NCBI GenBank assembly: GCA_964573995.1
Contig: CAZNLH010000002.1
Location: 1-64,000 of the forward strand
DNA: 64,000 nucleotides
Direction of reading: 5' to 3'
Source of the DNA: CAZNLH01 sp964573995
GTDB lineage: Bacteria > Gemmatimonadota > CAZMKB01 > CAZNLH01
A program made the translations under genes and the position numbers. Position 1 is the stretch's first letter; the number at the start of each line of letters is the position of its first letter. Below the pieces are notes generated by a model. It ran no database searches. It saw only the letters and a program-made list of their open reading frames with translations, and was not told where the DNA came from. This document shows, piece by piece, positions 41,559 to 49,650 of this stretch.

Positions 41559-42778
41559 CGTGCTCCACCCGTTCTGTCCAGGTCGTCTTCGGCTGCAAAG
41601 GCGATCAATTCACCCCTTCCGGTTGTAATGAATAGCCGCCTTCCCGATATGGCCGGAGCGGCGTACAATGGCGCGGCAACGGTCTCCTTCCACAACAATT
41701 CGCCGCTCCCGACGTCCACCATCACGATTTCACCGGCCAGCGATAAGATGATCACCGCCTTGCCGGAGGTTACTGGTGCCGCCTCGAGGAGACCGGAAGT
41801 CGTCCGCCTCCAAAGTAATTTGCCTGAGTGAGGGCCCCATGCGAATGCCGCACGGATGCCGTCCGTTCCGAGGATGGTATCTCCTGAAATGGACAATTTA
41901 TAGGTCCTTGGTGCATTGGATACCTCCATGCGCCCTTCCGGGTGCCGTAGCGTGATGAGGCCGATCCCCCCCGCCCATCCATAAAACAGGCAACCGTCCA
42001 TGGCAGCGGTGGAGGGAAAGGAATTCGGCGATATGGCCCTGTGATTGATAATTTTTCCGTCGATCGTTGATAGCACGTCCATCGTATCTTTCGAGGCGAC
42101 TATGAACAGGGAGTCCCCAATGATGATGGGAGACTGCGGCACCATCGCCCTGAGTTGTCTCTTCCACAGGAGTTCCCCCCTGGTGATTGTATGGGCGAAG
42201 AGGGTGCCTTCATCAGACAGTGTGTATATGATTCCGGCATCTATAGTCGGAGTCGATCGGCTCGGGCCGATCTTCCTGTTCCAGATCTCTTCTCCCCTCC
42301 TGATATCTATCGCGTAGAGTGAGCCGTCGGGATATTCAGTGGTGACAAAGATTCTACCGCTTGAAACGACGGGGTCTCCGTAACATCCCCCCCCGATCTT
42401 GGTCTGCCATAGTTTTTTTCCATCCCTGGCAAGGTAGGCCTTCACCATTCCATCGGTAGTGGCGGCAATAACTATGGCGCCGACGGGGACGGGTGATCCC
42501 TTGAATCCACGCCCAGCCTTTGTCCTCCATGCCTCTATCAGGGGAGGCGAAAGTTCCGCATGGATCGATCCACTCCTTTCGAAATCACCCCCCGCCGTCC
42601 GCCATTCTCCAATGTAGCCGGTCTCGTCTATCAGGCGGGCTCCACAGCCTGTGAATACGATCAAGAGTGAGACAAGGATGAAGAGAAGGTTGCTCGGGGG
42701 GACGGATTGCAATTTCAATCCCTCTTGTTTCGGCCGCTTATACCCTATCGTTAAAGGTCGTGAATGATCCGATTCCAC
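41555..42778 (-). CDS. PQQ-type beta-propeller lipoprotein
   Basis: 407 aa from the GTG at 42778; a TTG at 42712 with a GAGGG site 7 bases upstream is an equally good start. A hydrophobic segment ends in VFTGC, a good lipobox. Seven or so PQQ/BamB-like blades follow, with the typical G-x-x-LW or EIW endings (DGKKLWQTKIG, RGEEIWNRKIG, RGELLWKRQLR, SGKLLWRRTT, SGELLWKE). No PQQ-dependent dehydrogenase active-site residues are visible, so a BamB-like scaffold or binding role is more likely. First gene of the coupled trio with the PEGA and NHL proteins. Confidence 0.8.
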   Translation of the reverse strand: MESDHSRPLTIGYKRPKQEGLKLQSVPPSNLLFILVSLLIVFTGCGARLIDETGYIGEWRTAGGDFERSGSIHAELSPPLIEAWRTKAGRGFKGSPVPVGAIVIAATTDGMVKAYLARDGKKLWQTKIGGGCYGDPVVSSGRIFVTTEYPDGSLYAIDIRRGEEIWNRKIGPSRSTPTIDAGIIYTLSDEGTLFAHTITRGELLWKRQLRAMVPQSPIIIGDSLFIVASKDTMDVLSTIDGKIINHRAISPNSFPSTAAMDGCLFYGWAGGIGLITLRHPEGRMEVSNAPRTYKLSISGDTILGTDGIRAAFAWGPHSGKLLWRRTTSGLLEAAPVTSGKAVIILSLAGEIVMVDVGSGELLWKETVAAPLYAAPAISGRRLFITTGRGELIAFAAEDDLDRTGGAR

Positions 42779-43115
42779 CTCTCATCCTTTCTACACCCGT
42801 TGTTCACAAGGTTCCTGTGCAACCCTGGTTTGGCCGTTCGTTGGGTGGATCTGGTGTCGTCTCACACGACGGAGCCCGGGAGGATAGGGGCGCCTGGGCA
42901 ATGAAGGAGAAACTCCGGTTATGACGGTGGACTTGACAAGTAGCGAGCGAGACGATAGCATTCACGTGATTGAGTCTATTACGTTGGCCGGTTGTAAATA
43001 GCCCGTCGTTGGTAAGGGCTCCGGGAGATAACGGGCGCCCTCGCGGTTCACAGAAAAACATTTGCAAAATAACTTCTGGGACACCACGCTAGGGTCGATT
43101 GCCTGGGAGGAGCGG
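42779..43115. other. Divergent region between the propeller operon and asnS
   Basis: 337 bases without a credible gene. It holds the candidate asnS promoter (42933-42961) and GC-rich segments that can form hairpins (for example AGGGCTCC with a later GGGCGCCCT). No T-box consensus is visible. Confidence 0.55.
42933..42961 (+). promoter_or_regulatory. Candidate promoter of asnS
   Basis: Perfect TTGACA (42933-42938), 17-base spacer, TAGCAT (42956-42961). It implies a leader of about 150 bases before the TTG start. Confidence 0.45.
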
Positions 43116-44411
43116 TTGAGTCAGGTATATATCAGGTATTTAAAATCTCACGTGGATCAAGAGGTCGTTGTCAAGGGATGGCTCTACCACAAGCGATCGA
43201 TGGGAAAGATTCGCTTCCTCGTTGTTCGTGATGGAACCGGCCTGGTTCAGGCGGTGATGGTGAAGGGTGAGGTGCCGGAGGACGTATTCGATGCTTACAA
43301 TGAGATAGGTCAGGAGTCTTCAATCGTGGTGAGGGGTAGGGTACGTGAAGACAGGCGGGCCCCGGGTGGTGTCGAACTTCAAGTCTCTGACTTGACCGTT
43401 GTCCAGGCGTGCGAGGACTACCCGATCACCCCGAAGAGTCATGGCACGACTTTTCTCCTCGATCACCGGCACCTTTGGCTTCGTTCAAGGAGGCAGCAGT
43501 CGATACTGAGGATCAGGGACGAGGTCGTGCGGGCGATCAGGGAGTTCTTTTACGAGAGAGATTTCATCTTGATAGATACCCCCATACTGACGGGCGCCAT
43601 AGGAGAGACTGCTACCACGCTCTTCGAAACCGAGTATTTCCATGAGGGGAAGGCCTACCTGGCACAGACAGGTCAACTCTATTTAGAGGCGGCCGCGGCG
43701 GCGTTCAGTAAGGTATACTGCTTCGGGCCGACGTTCCGGGCGGAGAAATCAAAGACGCGGCGTCACCTTACTGAGTTCTGGATGGTGGAGGCCGAGGTTG
43801 CCTTCCTCGAATCCGATGGCAATATGGACCTGCAGGAGGAACTTGTCTGTGCCGTTATCGAGCGGGTGCTGGAGAGAAAGAAGAAAGAACTCGATGAGCT
43901 GGAAAGAGACATATCACCGCTGGAGAAGGTCAAGACACCATTTCCCAGGATAACCTATGATGATGCGCTTGAGATCCTCTCCGAACACGGGATGCCGAGA
44001 CAGTGGGGGGCGGATTTCGGGGGTGACGAAGAGACCGTACTGAGCAGCCAATATGATCGGCCGGTCTTTATCTGCAATTATCCGCGCGAGGTCAAGGCCT
44101 TCTATATGCCTCCTTCACCGGACCGGCTTGATGTCGTCCTGTGCGATGACCTTCTTGCCCCCGAGGGATATGGAGAGATCATAGGCGGTTCTCAACGCAT
44201 CGATGACCTGGATACGCTGATGGAGAGGATCAGGGAGAAGGGCTTGCCGCAGGACACCTATGACTGGTACATCGATATACGAAAATACGGGACCTTCCCG
44301 CATTCCGGTTTCGGCCTGGGGCTCGAGAGGTTGATCGGCTGGATATGCGGCCTGAGCCACCTGAGAGAGACCATTCCCTTCCCGCGCACCATCAATCGCC
44401 TGAAGCCGTGA
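43116..44411 (+). CDS. asnS: Asparaginyl-tRNA synthetase
   Basis: 431 aa from the TTG at 43116, chosen for its GGGAGGAG site 5-6 bases upstream and because family members start at this VYI segment; the reading can be extended to a TTG at 43062 without support. An N-terminal OB-fold anticodon domain (VVKGWLYHKRSMGKIRF) precedes the class II catalytic core: motif 1 region IREFFYERDFILIDTPILTG, motif 2 FGPTFRAEKS and RRHLTEFWMVEAE, motif 3 GFGLGLERLIGW. Asn rather than Asp specificity is suggested by the LTEFWMVEAEVAF form of motif 2. It charges tRNA-Asn in the cytoplasm. Confidence 0.9.
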   Translation: MSQVYIRYLKSHVDQEVVVKGWLYHKRSMGKIRFLVVRDGTGLVQAVMVKGEVPEDVFDAYNEIGQESSIVVRGRVREDRRAPGGVELQVSDLTVVQACEDYPITPKSHGTTFLLDHRHLWLRSRRQQSILRIRDEVVRAIREFFYERDFILIDTPILTGAIGETATTLFETEYFHEGKAYLAQTGQLYLEAAAAAFSKVYCFGPTFRAEKSKTRRHLTEFWMVEAEVAFLESDGNMDLQEELVCAVIERVLERKKKELDELERDISPLEKVKTPFPRITYDDALEILSEHGMPRQWGADFGGDEETVLSSQYDRPVFICNYPREVKAFYMPPSPDRLDVVLCDDLLAPEGYGEIIGGSQRIDDLDTLMERIREKGLPQDTYDWYIDIRKYGTFPHSGFGLGLERLIGWICGLSHLRETIPFPRTINRLKP

Positions 44412-44568
44412 CTGCTTTCTGCAACGATTCCCTGACAGCTCGTTCCGTCTGCCGGTGATGGATTGTACCCGCAGAGCCGTTCACTAGTGTCTCTCTGCCA
44501 AAGTCCGCGTTAGGTTTTATCTCATGGGCGAGACACTTCCATGGGGGCGTGATGCCCCTCTGGTGGTC

Positions 44569-44694
44569 GGGAAGTTCCGCCGGAACTTCCCTCCCTGTCA
44601 CCTCTTAAGATACTTCCGCGGCCCCCTAAATCGCCCGCGGAGTGCTCAGTTCTCAAGGTCGCCACAAGTAACGGGAACTTACGCAACTGAGCAC
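44569..44694. repeat. Structured intergenic repeat, copy B
   Basis: About 126 bases, homologous to copy A (33254-33382). It opens with GGAAGTTCC-N3-GGAACTTCC, then carries a GCGG...CCGCGG segment. It closes with a perfect 10-base inverted repeat, GTGCTCAGTT and AACTGAGCAC, about 33 bases apart. It runs into the stop codon (TAG) of the leftward DUF72 gene, so it is that gene's 3' UTR. Confidence 0.75.
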
Positions 44695-45476
44695 TAGTGC
44701 TCCCCCCGGAGGATGTCCTTCATTCGCCTCGCGTTGATGATTGCCTTTCCGCCGCGGTGATTGTTGAACATGACGTGGATGTCCCTCGCCTTTGCCGCCA
44801 TCTCGAGGATCTTGTCGCGCCAGTCCGCCAGTTCTTCATCTGAATAGAGGTAATCGTACCGTTCGGACGGATCCTGATGCACCCACCACTTGGCAGCGTT
44901 TCTGCCGTGTAACCTGACATACCCCACGATGGTGCTGGTAACTATCGCGGATGGTGGGGGCAATCCCTTGAGCCGCGGCTCGTCAACCGAACAGAAACCA
45001 GCGTCGTGTTCACGTAGGAGGTGGAAGACCTCTTCATTGAACCAGTCTCTATTGCGGAATTCCAGTATGCTGACGATCCCTCTCGTGGAGGCCAACAACG
45101 CCTCCAGGTACTTCACGTTTTTCGAGTTCTTGTGAAATGAGTAGGGGAATTGCAGGAGGATCCCGCCAAGTTTTTTAATCATCACAAGCGGGGAGAGTGC
45201 GTCGAGGAACCGTCCTAAATGGGATTGAGAGTCATCACCGATTTCGTGGGTGATCCCGCGGTATGCCTTTATAAAGAAATGGAAGTCATCTGGGGTCTTT
45301 TCTCCGAGTCTTTCGAGGAAGGAACTGTTCGGTAGTCGGTAGAAGGTAGTATCCAACTCGAGGACCGAGAACTCAGATGAATAGTGGCGGAGGAAGTCCC
45401 TTTTCACGAGATCCTCGGCGTAGAAGACGCCCCGCCAGTCTTCGTAACTGAAACCGCATGTCCCGACATGCACCAT
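44694..45476 (-). CDS. DUF72 family protein
   Basis: 260 aa. Family blocks in order: GTCGFSYEDWRGVFY at the N-terminus, FSVLELDTTFYRLP, FFIKAYRGITHE, GGILLQFPYSF, ILEFRNRDWF, VRLHGRNAAKWW and VMFNNHRGGKAI. DUF72 (YecE) has a TIM-barrel fold and is of unknown biochemical function. The gene is isolated; its stop codon is the right-hand end of repeat copy B. Confidence 0.9.
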   Translation of the reverse strand: MVHVGTCGFSYEDWRGVFYAEDLVKRDFLRHYSSEFSVLELDTTFYRLPNSSFLERLGEKTPDDFHFFIKAYRGITHEIGDDSQSHLGRFLDALSPLVMIKKLGGILLQFPYSFHKNSKNVKYLEALLASTRGIVSILEFRNRDWFNEEVFHLLREHDAGFCSVDEPRLKGLPPPSAIVTSTIVGYVRLHGRNAAKWWVHQDPSERYDYLYSDEELADWRDKILEMAAKARDIHVMFNNHRGGKAIINARRMKDILRGEH

Positions 45477-45587
45477 CGTCCGTCCCTATCCGCCTGAGGA
45501 TGAATCCCTCCTCTCCCAAGCTGAATTAGAGGTCATTTCTCTCCCCCGTCTTTAACGCTGTTACGTGTCTTCCTGTTATCTCTTGCT

Positions 45588-46604
45588 CTATTCGCTGTTG
45601 GGCGGGTTTCCAATGGTCACGCGCTGGTTTCCTATGTGACCGACGCCCCAGATCATGAAGTCCCCACCGTAATCCGATCCCGCATTCCCCCAGACATCGT
45701 CGATCCGCGTGAACATCTGGTCCGGGTGGTTGACCTCCGCATCGACCCCCTGTCCCTCGCAGGTCGGGTAGTCCGTCAACTGGTCGTTGGCGATGTAGAA
45801 GGCCGAACTGATCGGTATGCCGGGATAGGCCACGGCGTGGCTCGTCCCGGGGGTCACCTGCGATACATCGCTGAAGAGGAGTGTACCGGGCAGGCCCCCT
45901 GACCCATCGTTGTCGAAGACTTGAAGCAGGATATCCTGGTGGATATCGTCGGGCCAGGGCCAGCCGGGGTCGCCCTCGGAGAGGATATAAACCCCGATCG
46001 AGTCGAGGACGGAACCATCGGGCAGGCAACCACGAATTGCCCAGGCGTTGCAGAGGTGTGACCAAGCCCAGGCGTTTGCCATTACGCCGTCATCCCAGCG
46101 GACCTCGATCTCGTCCCTGCTGTTCAGATCGAACTGGAAGAAATCGGCGAGTTGGCCGTCGATGAACAACTTGGCCGTGTAGCGGCCATAGACTTCCAGA
46201 TTCCACGGCACGAGATCGCTGTATTTGCGGTAAGTCTCCTCGCCGCCCTGAAGCACGATTTCATTTTGGAAGAGCGACCGCCGCGATCCGTCAGGGAAGT
46301 CAAGGCGAATTTGGACATCACCGCTGTCCTCGGCTTCGTCCTCGTTCCAGAGTTTGATGTTGAAGGTGAGTTGTTCACCGGGGACCACCTCAAAGGGAAC
46401 CGTCCGTTCGATCGAGCCGCGGATGCTTTGATGGTCCATTGTAAAATTCCCGAGGTCGCCGGCCGAGTGGCCGCCGGTGAGAGGGACCGCTGACAGGGCA
46501 GGGTTGTCTATTTCATTGGCCATAAAAGAGATGGCGGCGGTGGGAGTCAGGATCCATGGTATTAAGGAGAGAGGAAAAAGGGTGAGCAAGAACCTGGTCG
46601 ACAT
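45588..46604 (-). CDS. Secreted protein, paralogue 1 of a tandem pair
   Basis: 338 aa from the ATG at 46604, with an AAAAGGAG site 6 bases upstream and a signal peptide (hydrophobic residues 5-22). The mature protein is two beta-rich domains. The first includes GSIERTVPFEVVPGEQL and YGRYTAKLFIDGQLA; the second begins EIEVRWDDGV and contains WAIRGCLPDGSV, DPGWPWPDDIHQDI, PGTLLFSD, CEGQGVDAEVN and GGDFMIWG. It matches the gene at 46882-47853 block by block along its whole length. Cysteines are shared between the two (GCLPDG, TCEGQG) and may form a disulfide. No C-terminal PNPFNP domain is present. No family recognised. Confidence 0.75.
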   Translation of the reverse strand: MSTRFLLTLFPLSLIPWILTPTAAISFMANEIDNPALSAVPLTGGHSAGDLGNFTMDHQSIRGSIERTVPFEVVPGEQLTFNIKLWNEDEAEDSGDVQIRLDFPDGSRRSLFQNEIVLQGGEETYRKYSDLVPWNLEVYGRYTAKLFIDGQLADFFQFDLNSRDEIEVRWDDGVMANAWAWSHLCNAWAIRGCLPDGSVLDSIGVYILSEGDPGWPWPDDIHQDILLQVFDNDGSGGLPGTLLFSDVSQVTPGTSHAVAYPGIPISSAFYIANDQLTDYPTCEGQGVDAEVNHPDQMFTRIDDVWGNAGSDYGGDFMIWGVGHIGNQRVTIGNPPNSE

Positions 46605-46764
46605 GGCGTTCTCCTTTTTACAGGCTTGCACCTGAAGGGGTGTGAAGGACAGCAAAGAAATTATAGATGAAATATCATGTTATTTAAATAATACAACTAT
46701 CTGTAACTTCACGCAAGGGAAAATTATTGCCGTACAGCAAAGCCCGGATTTTACGGTATGAGCG

Positions 46765-46809
46765 CCAAAAAGAAAGATGGTGGGAGAACATCCTGTTATC
46801 CCACCATCT
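46765..46809 (-). terminator. Intrinsic terminator after paralogue 2
   Basis: Perfect 11-base arms AGATGGTGGGA and TCCCACCATCT (46775-46785 and 46799-46809) with a 13-base loop. On the minus strand the stem is followed by TTCTTTTTGG, on the plus strand by TTTTCT, so it can work in both directions. It lies about 75 bases after the stop at 46882. Confidence 0.75.
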
Positions 46810-46881
46810 TTTCTCCTGCTTGTCGCGAGAACCCTGCTCAACATGTTTGGTGGAGCAAGATTCTCAAGCCTTGTATTGTGG

Positions 46882-47853
46882 TTACTGCTGAGCAGGCGGA
46901 TTTCCGACTGTGACGTTCTGCCCTGCAACGGAAGCAATGGCCCAGATCATCAGGTCTCCTGAGATCGATGAATAAGGTTGCCATGCGCCGCTGATCTCGG
47001 CCCACATCTGGTCGTAGTGGTTCAAGGCACCATCGACGCCCTGTCCCTCGCATGTCGGATATGGATCCAACTGGTTGTTGGCCACGAAGAAGGCAGATGT
47101 GGTGATCGGTACGCTCACGGTCGCAATCGCATCTCCACTTGCACCGCCGTTGGCGATGTTATCGGAGAGCAGTGTACCAGGGTATCCACCACCGCCCGTG
47201 TTGTCATAGAGTTGGACACCGATGTCCTGGTGGACGGCGTCCGGCCACGGCCAGTAAGGATCGTTCTCAGAAAGGACATGAACGCCTATCTCGTTGACTA
47301 CGGCCCCGTCTGGCAGGCAGCCACGGATCGCCCACTTGTTGCCGGCGTCGTACCAGGCGTAAGCATTTACCAGTACTCCATCGTCCCAACGGACCTCGAT
47401 ATCCGTCCGGCTGTTCAGGTCGAACTGGCAAAAACTGGCCAGGACCCCATCGATGAAGAGTTTCAGGGTGTAACGTCCATAGAGTTGGAGATTGTCGGGG
47501 ACATATTCAGAGTAAGGGTACGTGATACTCTGCAGGCCCTCGAGCGTTACGTTCTCTTCCATCATGGGAACCTGTGCACCGTTAGGGCAGTCGAGGCGCA
47601 AGAGGACGTCGGCACTGTTCTGCTCCTGATCGGTGTTCGTCAGGGTGATGTCCGCGGTGAAATTCTCACCCGGGATGATCTCGAACTCGATCGTACGTTC
47701 AATGTGTCCCTTGATCGGACCCTGAATTGTGACTTCACCATAGTTGACCTGATTTCCTATGGGCAGGTTTGCAGCTGAGGCTGTTGTGGCGTAAAGCTGG
47801 ACGTTCACCAGGAAAAACGCCGCGGCAGCAACAGCAAAGACCTTCCTTGTCAT
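46882..47853 (-). CDS. Secreted protein, paralogue 2 of a tandem pair
   Basis: 323 aa, with an AGGAGGTG site before the ATG and a clear signal peptide (MTRKVFAVAAAAFFLVNVQL, cleavage near SA-A). The same two domains as the 45588-46604 protein: GHIERTIEFEIIPGE, YGRYTLKLFIDGVLA, DIEVRWDDGV, WAIRGCLPDGAV, DPYWPWPDAVHQDI, PGTLLSDN, CEGQGVDGALN and GDLMIWAI. The strong ribosome site and the terminator at 46765-46809 suggest high expression as a single unit, separate from its paralogue. Function unknown. Confidence 0.78.
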   Translation of the reverse strand: MTRKVFAVAAAAFFLVNVQLYATTASAANLPIGNQVNYGEVTIQGPIKGHIERTIEFEIIPGENFTADITLTNTDQEQNSADVLLRLDCPNGAQVPMMEENVTLEGLQSITYPYSEYVPDNLQLYGRYTLKLFIDGVLASFCQFDLNSRTDIEVRWDDGVLVNAYAWYDAGNKWAIRGCLPDGAVVNEIGVHVLSENDPYWPWPDAVHQDIGVQLYDNTGGGGYPGTLLSDNIANGGASGDAIATVSVPITTSAFFVANNQLDPYPTCEGQGVDGALNHYDQMWAEISGAWQPYSSISGDLMIWAIASVAGQNVTVGNPPAQQ

Positions 47854-48318
47854 GACACCTCCTTGGTTGTTAGGATTTCTCCTTGGAAGATGACGGAAAA
47901 GTGCTATGAAGGACCCGTAAGGACCTTCACAAGAAAATCAGTCCCTTCAACCTCCTTTCCATAGTGTAACTCGAAATGGACTTTCTTTGTGCTTGAATAT
48001 CCATTGGCGATGCACACGTTATCCTTTTGCCTGTAACAAGGCGTTTACCTCTAATGTCACACTCTATCATATCTGTGGGGGGGCGTCTGTAAGGCTGCTT
48101 ACAGTTATTGCCCTTTTTTCTCTTTCGACCTTGAATCATGACTTAATCGGACAAGGTTGATTCTTGGAGAAAAACAAGGCAATCTCCCATTAATGATTTA
48201 TCTTGACCATTGTTCTGGATGAATTAAACTATAATTAAGGACCTCGTCCGGGAAAACGGCATTTTCTTTCAGTAGTTGATATGATTACAGTCAAAGCGAT
48301 GGGGAGGTGAGACAGGTT
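47854..48318. other. Intergenic region between divergent genes
   Basis: 465 bases without a credible gene. A hairpin CTGTAAG-GCTG-CTTACAG lies near 48090-48107, with outer GGGC/GCCC pairs and a T-rich stretch after it. A perfect TATAAT is at 48230-48235. I see nothing else definable. Confidence 0.5.
48230..48235 (+). promoter_or_regulatory. -10 promoter element before the phasin-like gene
   Basis: Perfect TATAAT. The nearest -35-like sequence, TTGACC (48203-48208), is 21 bases away, longer than usual, so the promoter may depend on an activator or another sigma factor. Confidence 0.35.
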
Positions 48319-48657
48319 ATGAAGGATCTCGGGACTATGGTTCGGAACTCACTCTATTTCGGGATTGGAGCCATATCGCTGACGCGTGAGAGAGTGGAAG
48401 AACTTGTCGGCGATCTTATCAAGAAGGGCGAGATGAGCAGCAAGGAGGGGAAACGATTTTCGGAGGAAGTAACCGATTCAATCGACAGGGCAAGGAAGGA
48501 GATCGATGAGAGGGTAAGGAGGAGGACGAGGAAAGCGGCCGAGGCCTTGAATCTTGTCACTCGGGATGAATTGGTAAAGATCGACAGGAAAGTTTCGAGG
48601 CTAAGGAGCGACCTCAGGAAACTGTCGAAAGAAATCGCTGAGGGCAAGGGACATTGA
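48319..48657 (+). CDS. Phasin-like coiled-coil protein
   Basis: 112 aa from the ATG at 48319 (a GTG at 48307 is possible). It resembles the phasin/poly(hydroxyalkanoate) granule-associated superfamily: a short opening helix (NSLYFGIGAISLTRERVEELVGDLIKKGEMSS cut across two helices) and then a long Arg/Lys/Glu-rich amphipathic helix to the C-terminus, likely a coiled coil. No PHA synthase is in the window, so granule binding is only a family guess. It precedes pgeF by 13 bases. Confidence 0.65.
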   Translation: MKDLGTMVRNSLYFGIGAISLTRERVEELVGDLIKKGEMSSKEGKRFSEEVTDSIDRARKEIDERVRRRTRKAAEALNLVTRDELVKIDRKVSRLRSDLRKLSKEIAEGKGH

Positions 48658-48670
48658 TATTAATCGATGG

Positions 48671-49504
48671 ATGAACTTCGATTCTGAGACAATCGAAGTT
48701 CGGGAAAACGGGGTCGCATTCCTGTCCTACGGGCCATGGAGGACCAGCCTGCTACAGGGAGTTACACTGAGATCCCTCCGGGGTCGCGCCGGGAGACCGT
48801 TCGATATGAATCGGCAATCTGCCCATTCAAGGAATGGGCCGGCCGAGAACTGGAAGACCTTTGCAGGTTCAATTGCCGGGGGAAGATATCTAGTAGTTGG
48901 TATGGAGCAGGTGCATAGCAACGTTATAAGGAGCGTATCGCCTTCTGCAGAGAACTGCCGCTGCCATGATATCAGGATCATGACAGCGGCATGCGACGGC
49001 CTGGTCACCAATAGGGAGGATGTCTTGTTGACGGCTACCGTGGCCGATTGTGTCCCTGTATTCATGCACGACCGGAGGCTTGATGTAATAGGACTTATTC
49101 ATGCAGGATGGCGTGGCACATGCGGATCTATAATCGTTGCGGGCATCGACCTGATGGTCGAAGAATATGGTTCGGACGTCGAGGATGTACATGTACACCT
49201 TGGGCCCTCCATAGAGGGTGCTTGTTATCCTGTAGGTAAAGAGGTGTTTGACCGTTTTACGAGGTGGATTTCACCCGAGGGTATGCAGAGTGGAAAATGG
49301 AGGGTGGACCTTAGGGGGGTCAATGCACGCCAGGCCATGGATAGGGGAGTTCCACTTCGGAATATCTCGATAAGCATCTATTGTACTTATTGCTCTACCG
49401 ATTTGTTTTATTCACATCGGAGGTCTGTGGAGGAGGTAGGTCAACGGCGGATATCTGGCCGGATGGTGGCGTTCCTGGGGCTGAGAAAGCAGATTTCTCC
49501 TTGA
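48671..49504 (+). CDS. pgeF: PgeF/YfiH multicopper-oxidase-like family protein
   Basis: 277 aa. Signature blocks: MEQVHSNVI, CDGLVTN, VADCVPVF, LIHAGWRGTCG, LGPSIEGACYPVG and CTYCSTDLFYSHRR. The conserved Cys and His residues bind zinc. PgeF homologues act in peptidoglycan editing (removing L-Ser added in place of L-Ala) and some have purine nucleosidase activity. It follows the phasin-like gene and ends at a strong terminator (49537-49566), so it is not co-transcribed with nusA. Confidence 0.9.
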   Translation: MNFDSETIEVRENGVAFLSYGPWRTSLLQGVTLRSLRGRAGRPFDMNRQSAHSRNGPAENWKTFAGSIAGGRYLVVGMEQVHSNVIRSVSPSAENCRCHDIRIMTAACDGLVTNREDVLLTATVADCVPVFMHDRRLDVIGLIHAGWRGTCGSIIVAGIDLMVEEYGSDVEDVHVHLGPSIEGACYPVGKEVFDRFTRWISPEGMQSGKWRVDLRGVNARQAMDRGVPLRNISISIYCTYCSTDLFYSHRRSVEEVGQRRISGRMVAFLGLRKQISP

Positions 49505-49536
49505 TTTTTAATGGTTGGGGGTATATATTAACAGTC

Positions 49537-49566
49537 GAGTGGGAAGGCCCCCACTCTTTATTTTTG
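49537..49566 (+). terminator. Intrinsic terminator after pgeF
   Basis: Perfect 7-base arms GAGTGGG (49537-49543) and CCCACTC (49550-49556) with a 6-base loop, then TTTATTTTTG. It separates pgeF from the nusA operon. Confidence 0.75.
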
Positions 49567-49650
49567 TGAAGTATGGTCTATAGCGTATGAAATGGTCAGA
49601 AAATAGGCGAACAATCACATTCGGATTCAGTTCCGGGAGATCCGCGTGTC

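Noticed and set aside
42804..43067. 87-aa minus-strand frame between the PQQ-propeller gene and asnS
   Set aside because: No ribosome site or domain, and it covers the asnS promoter region.
42960..43115. T-box leader before asnS
   Set aside because: The AGGGTGGNACCGCG-type antiterminator consensus is absent and no terminator with a T tract precedes the start.
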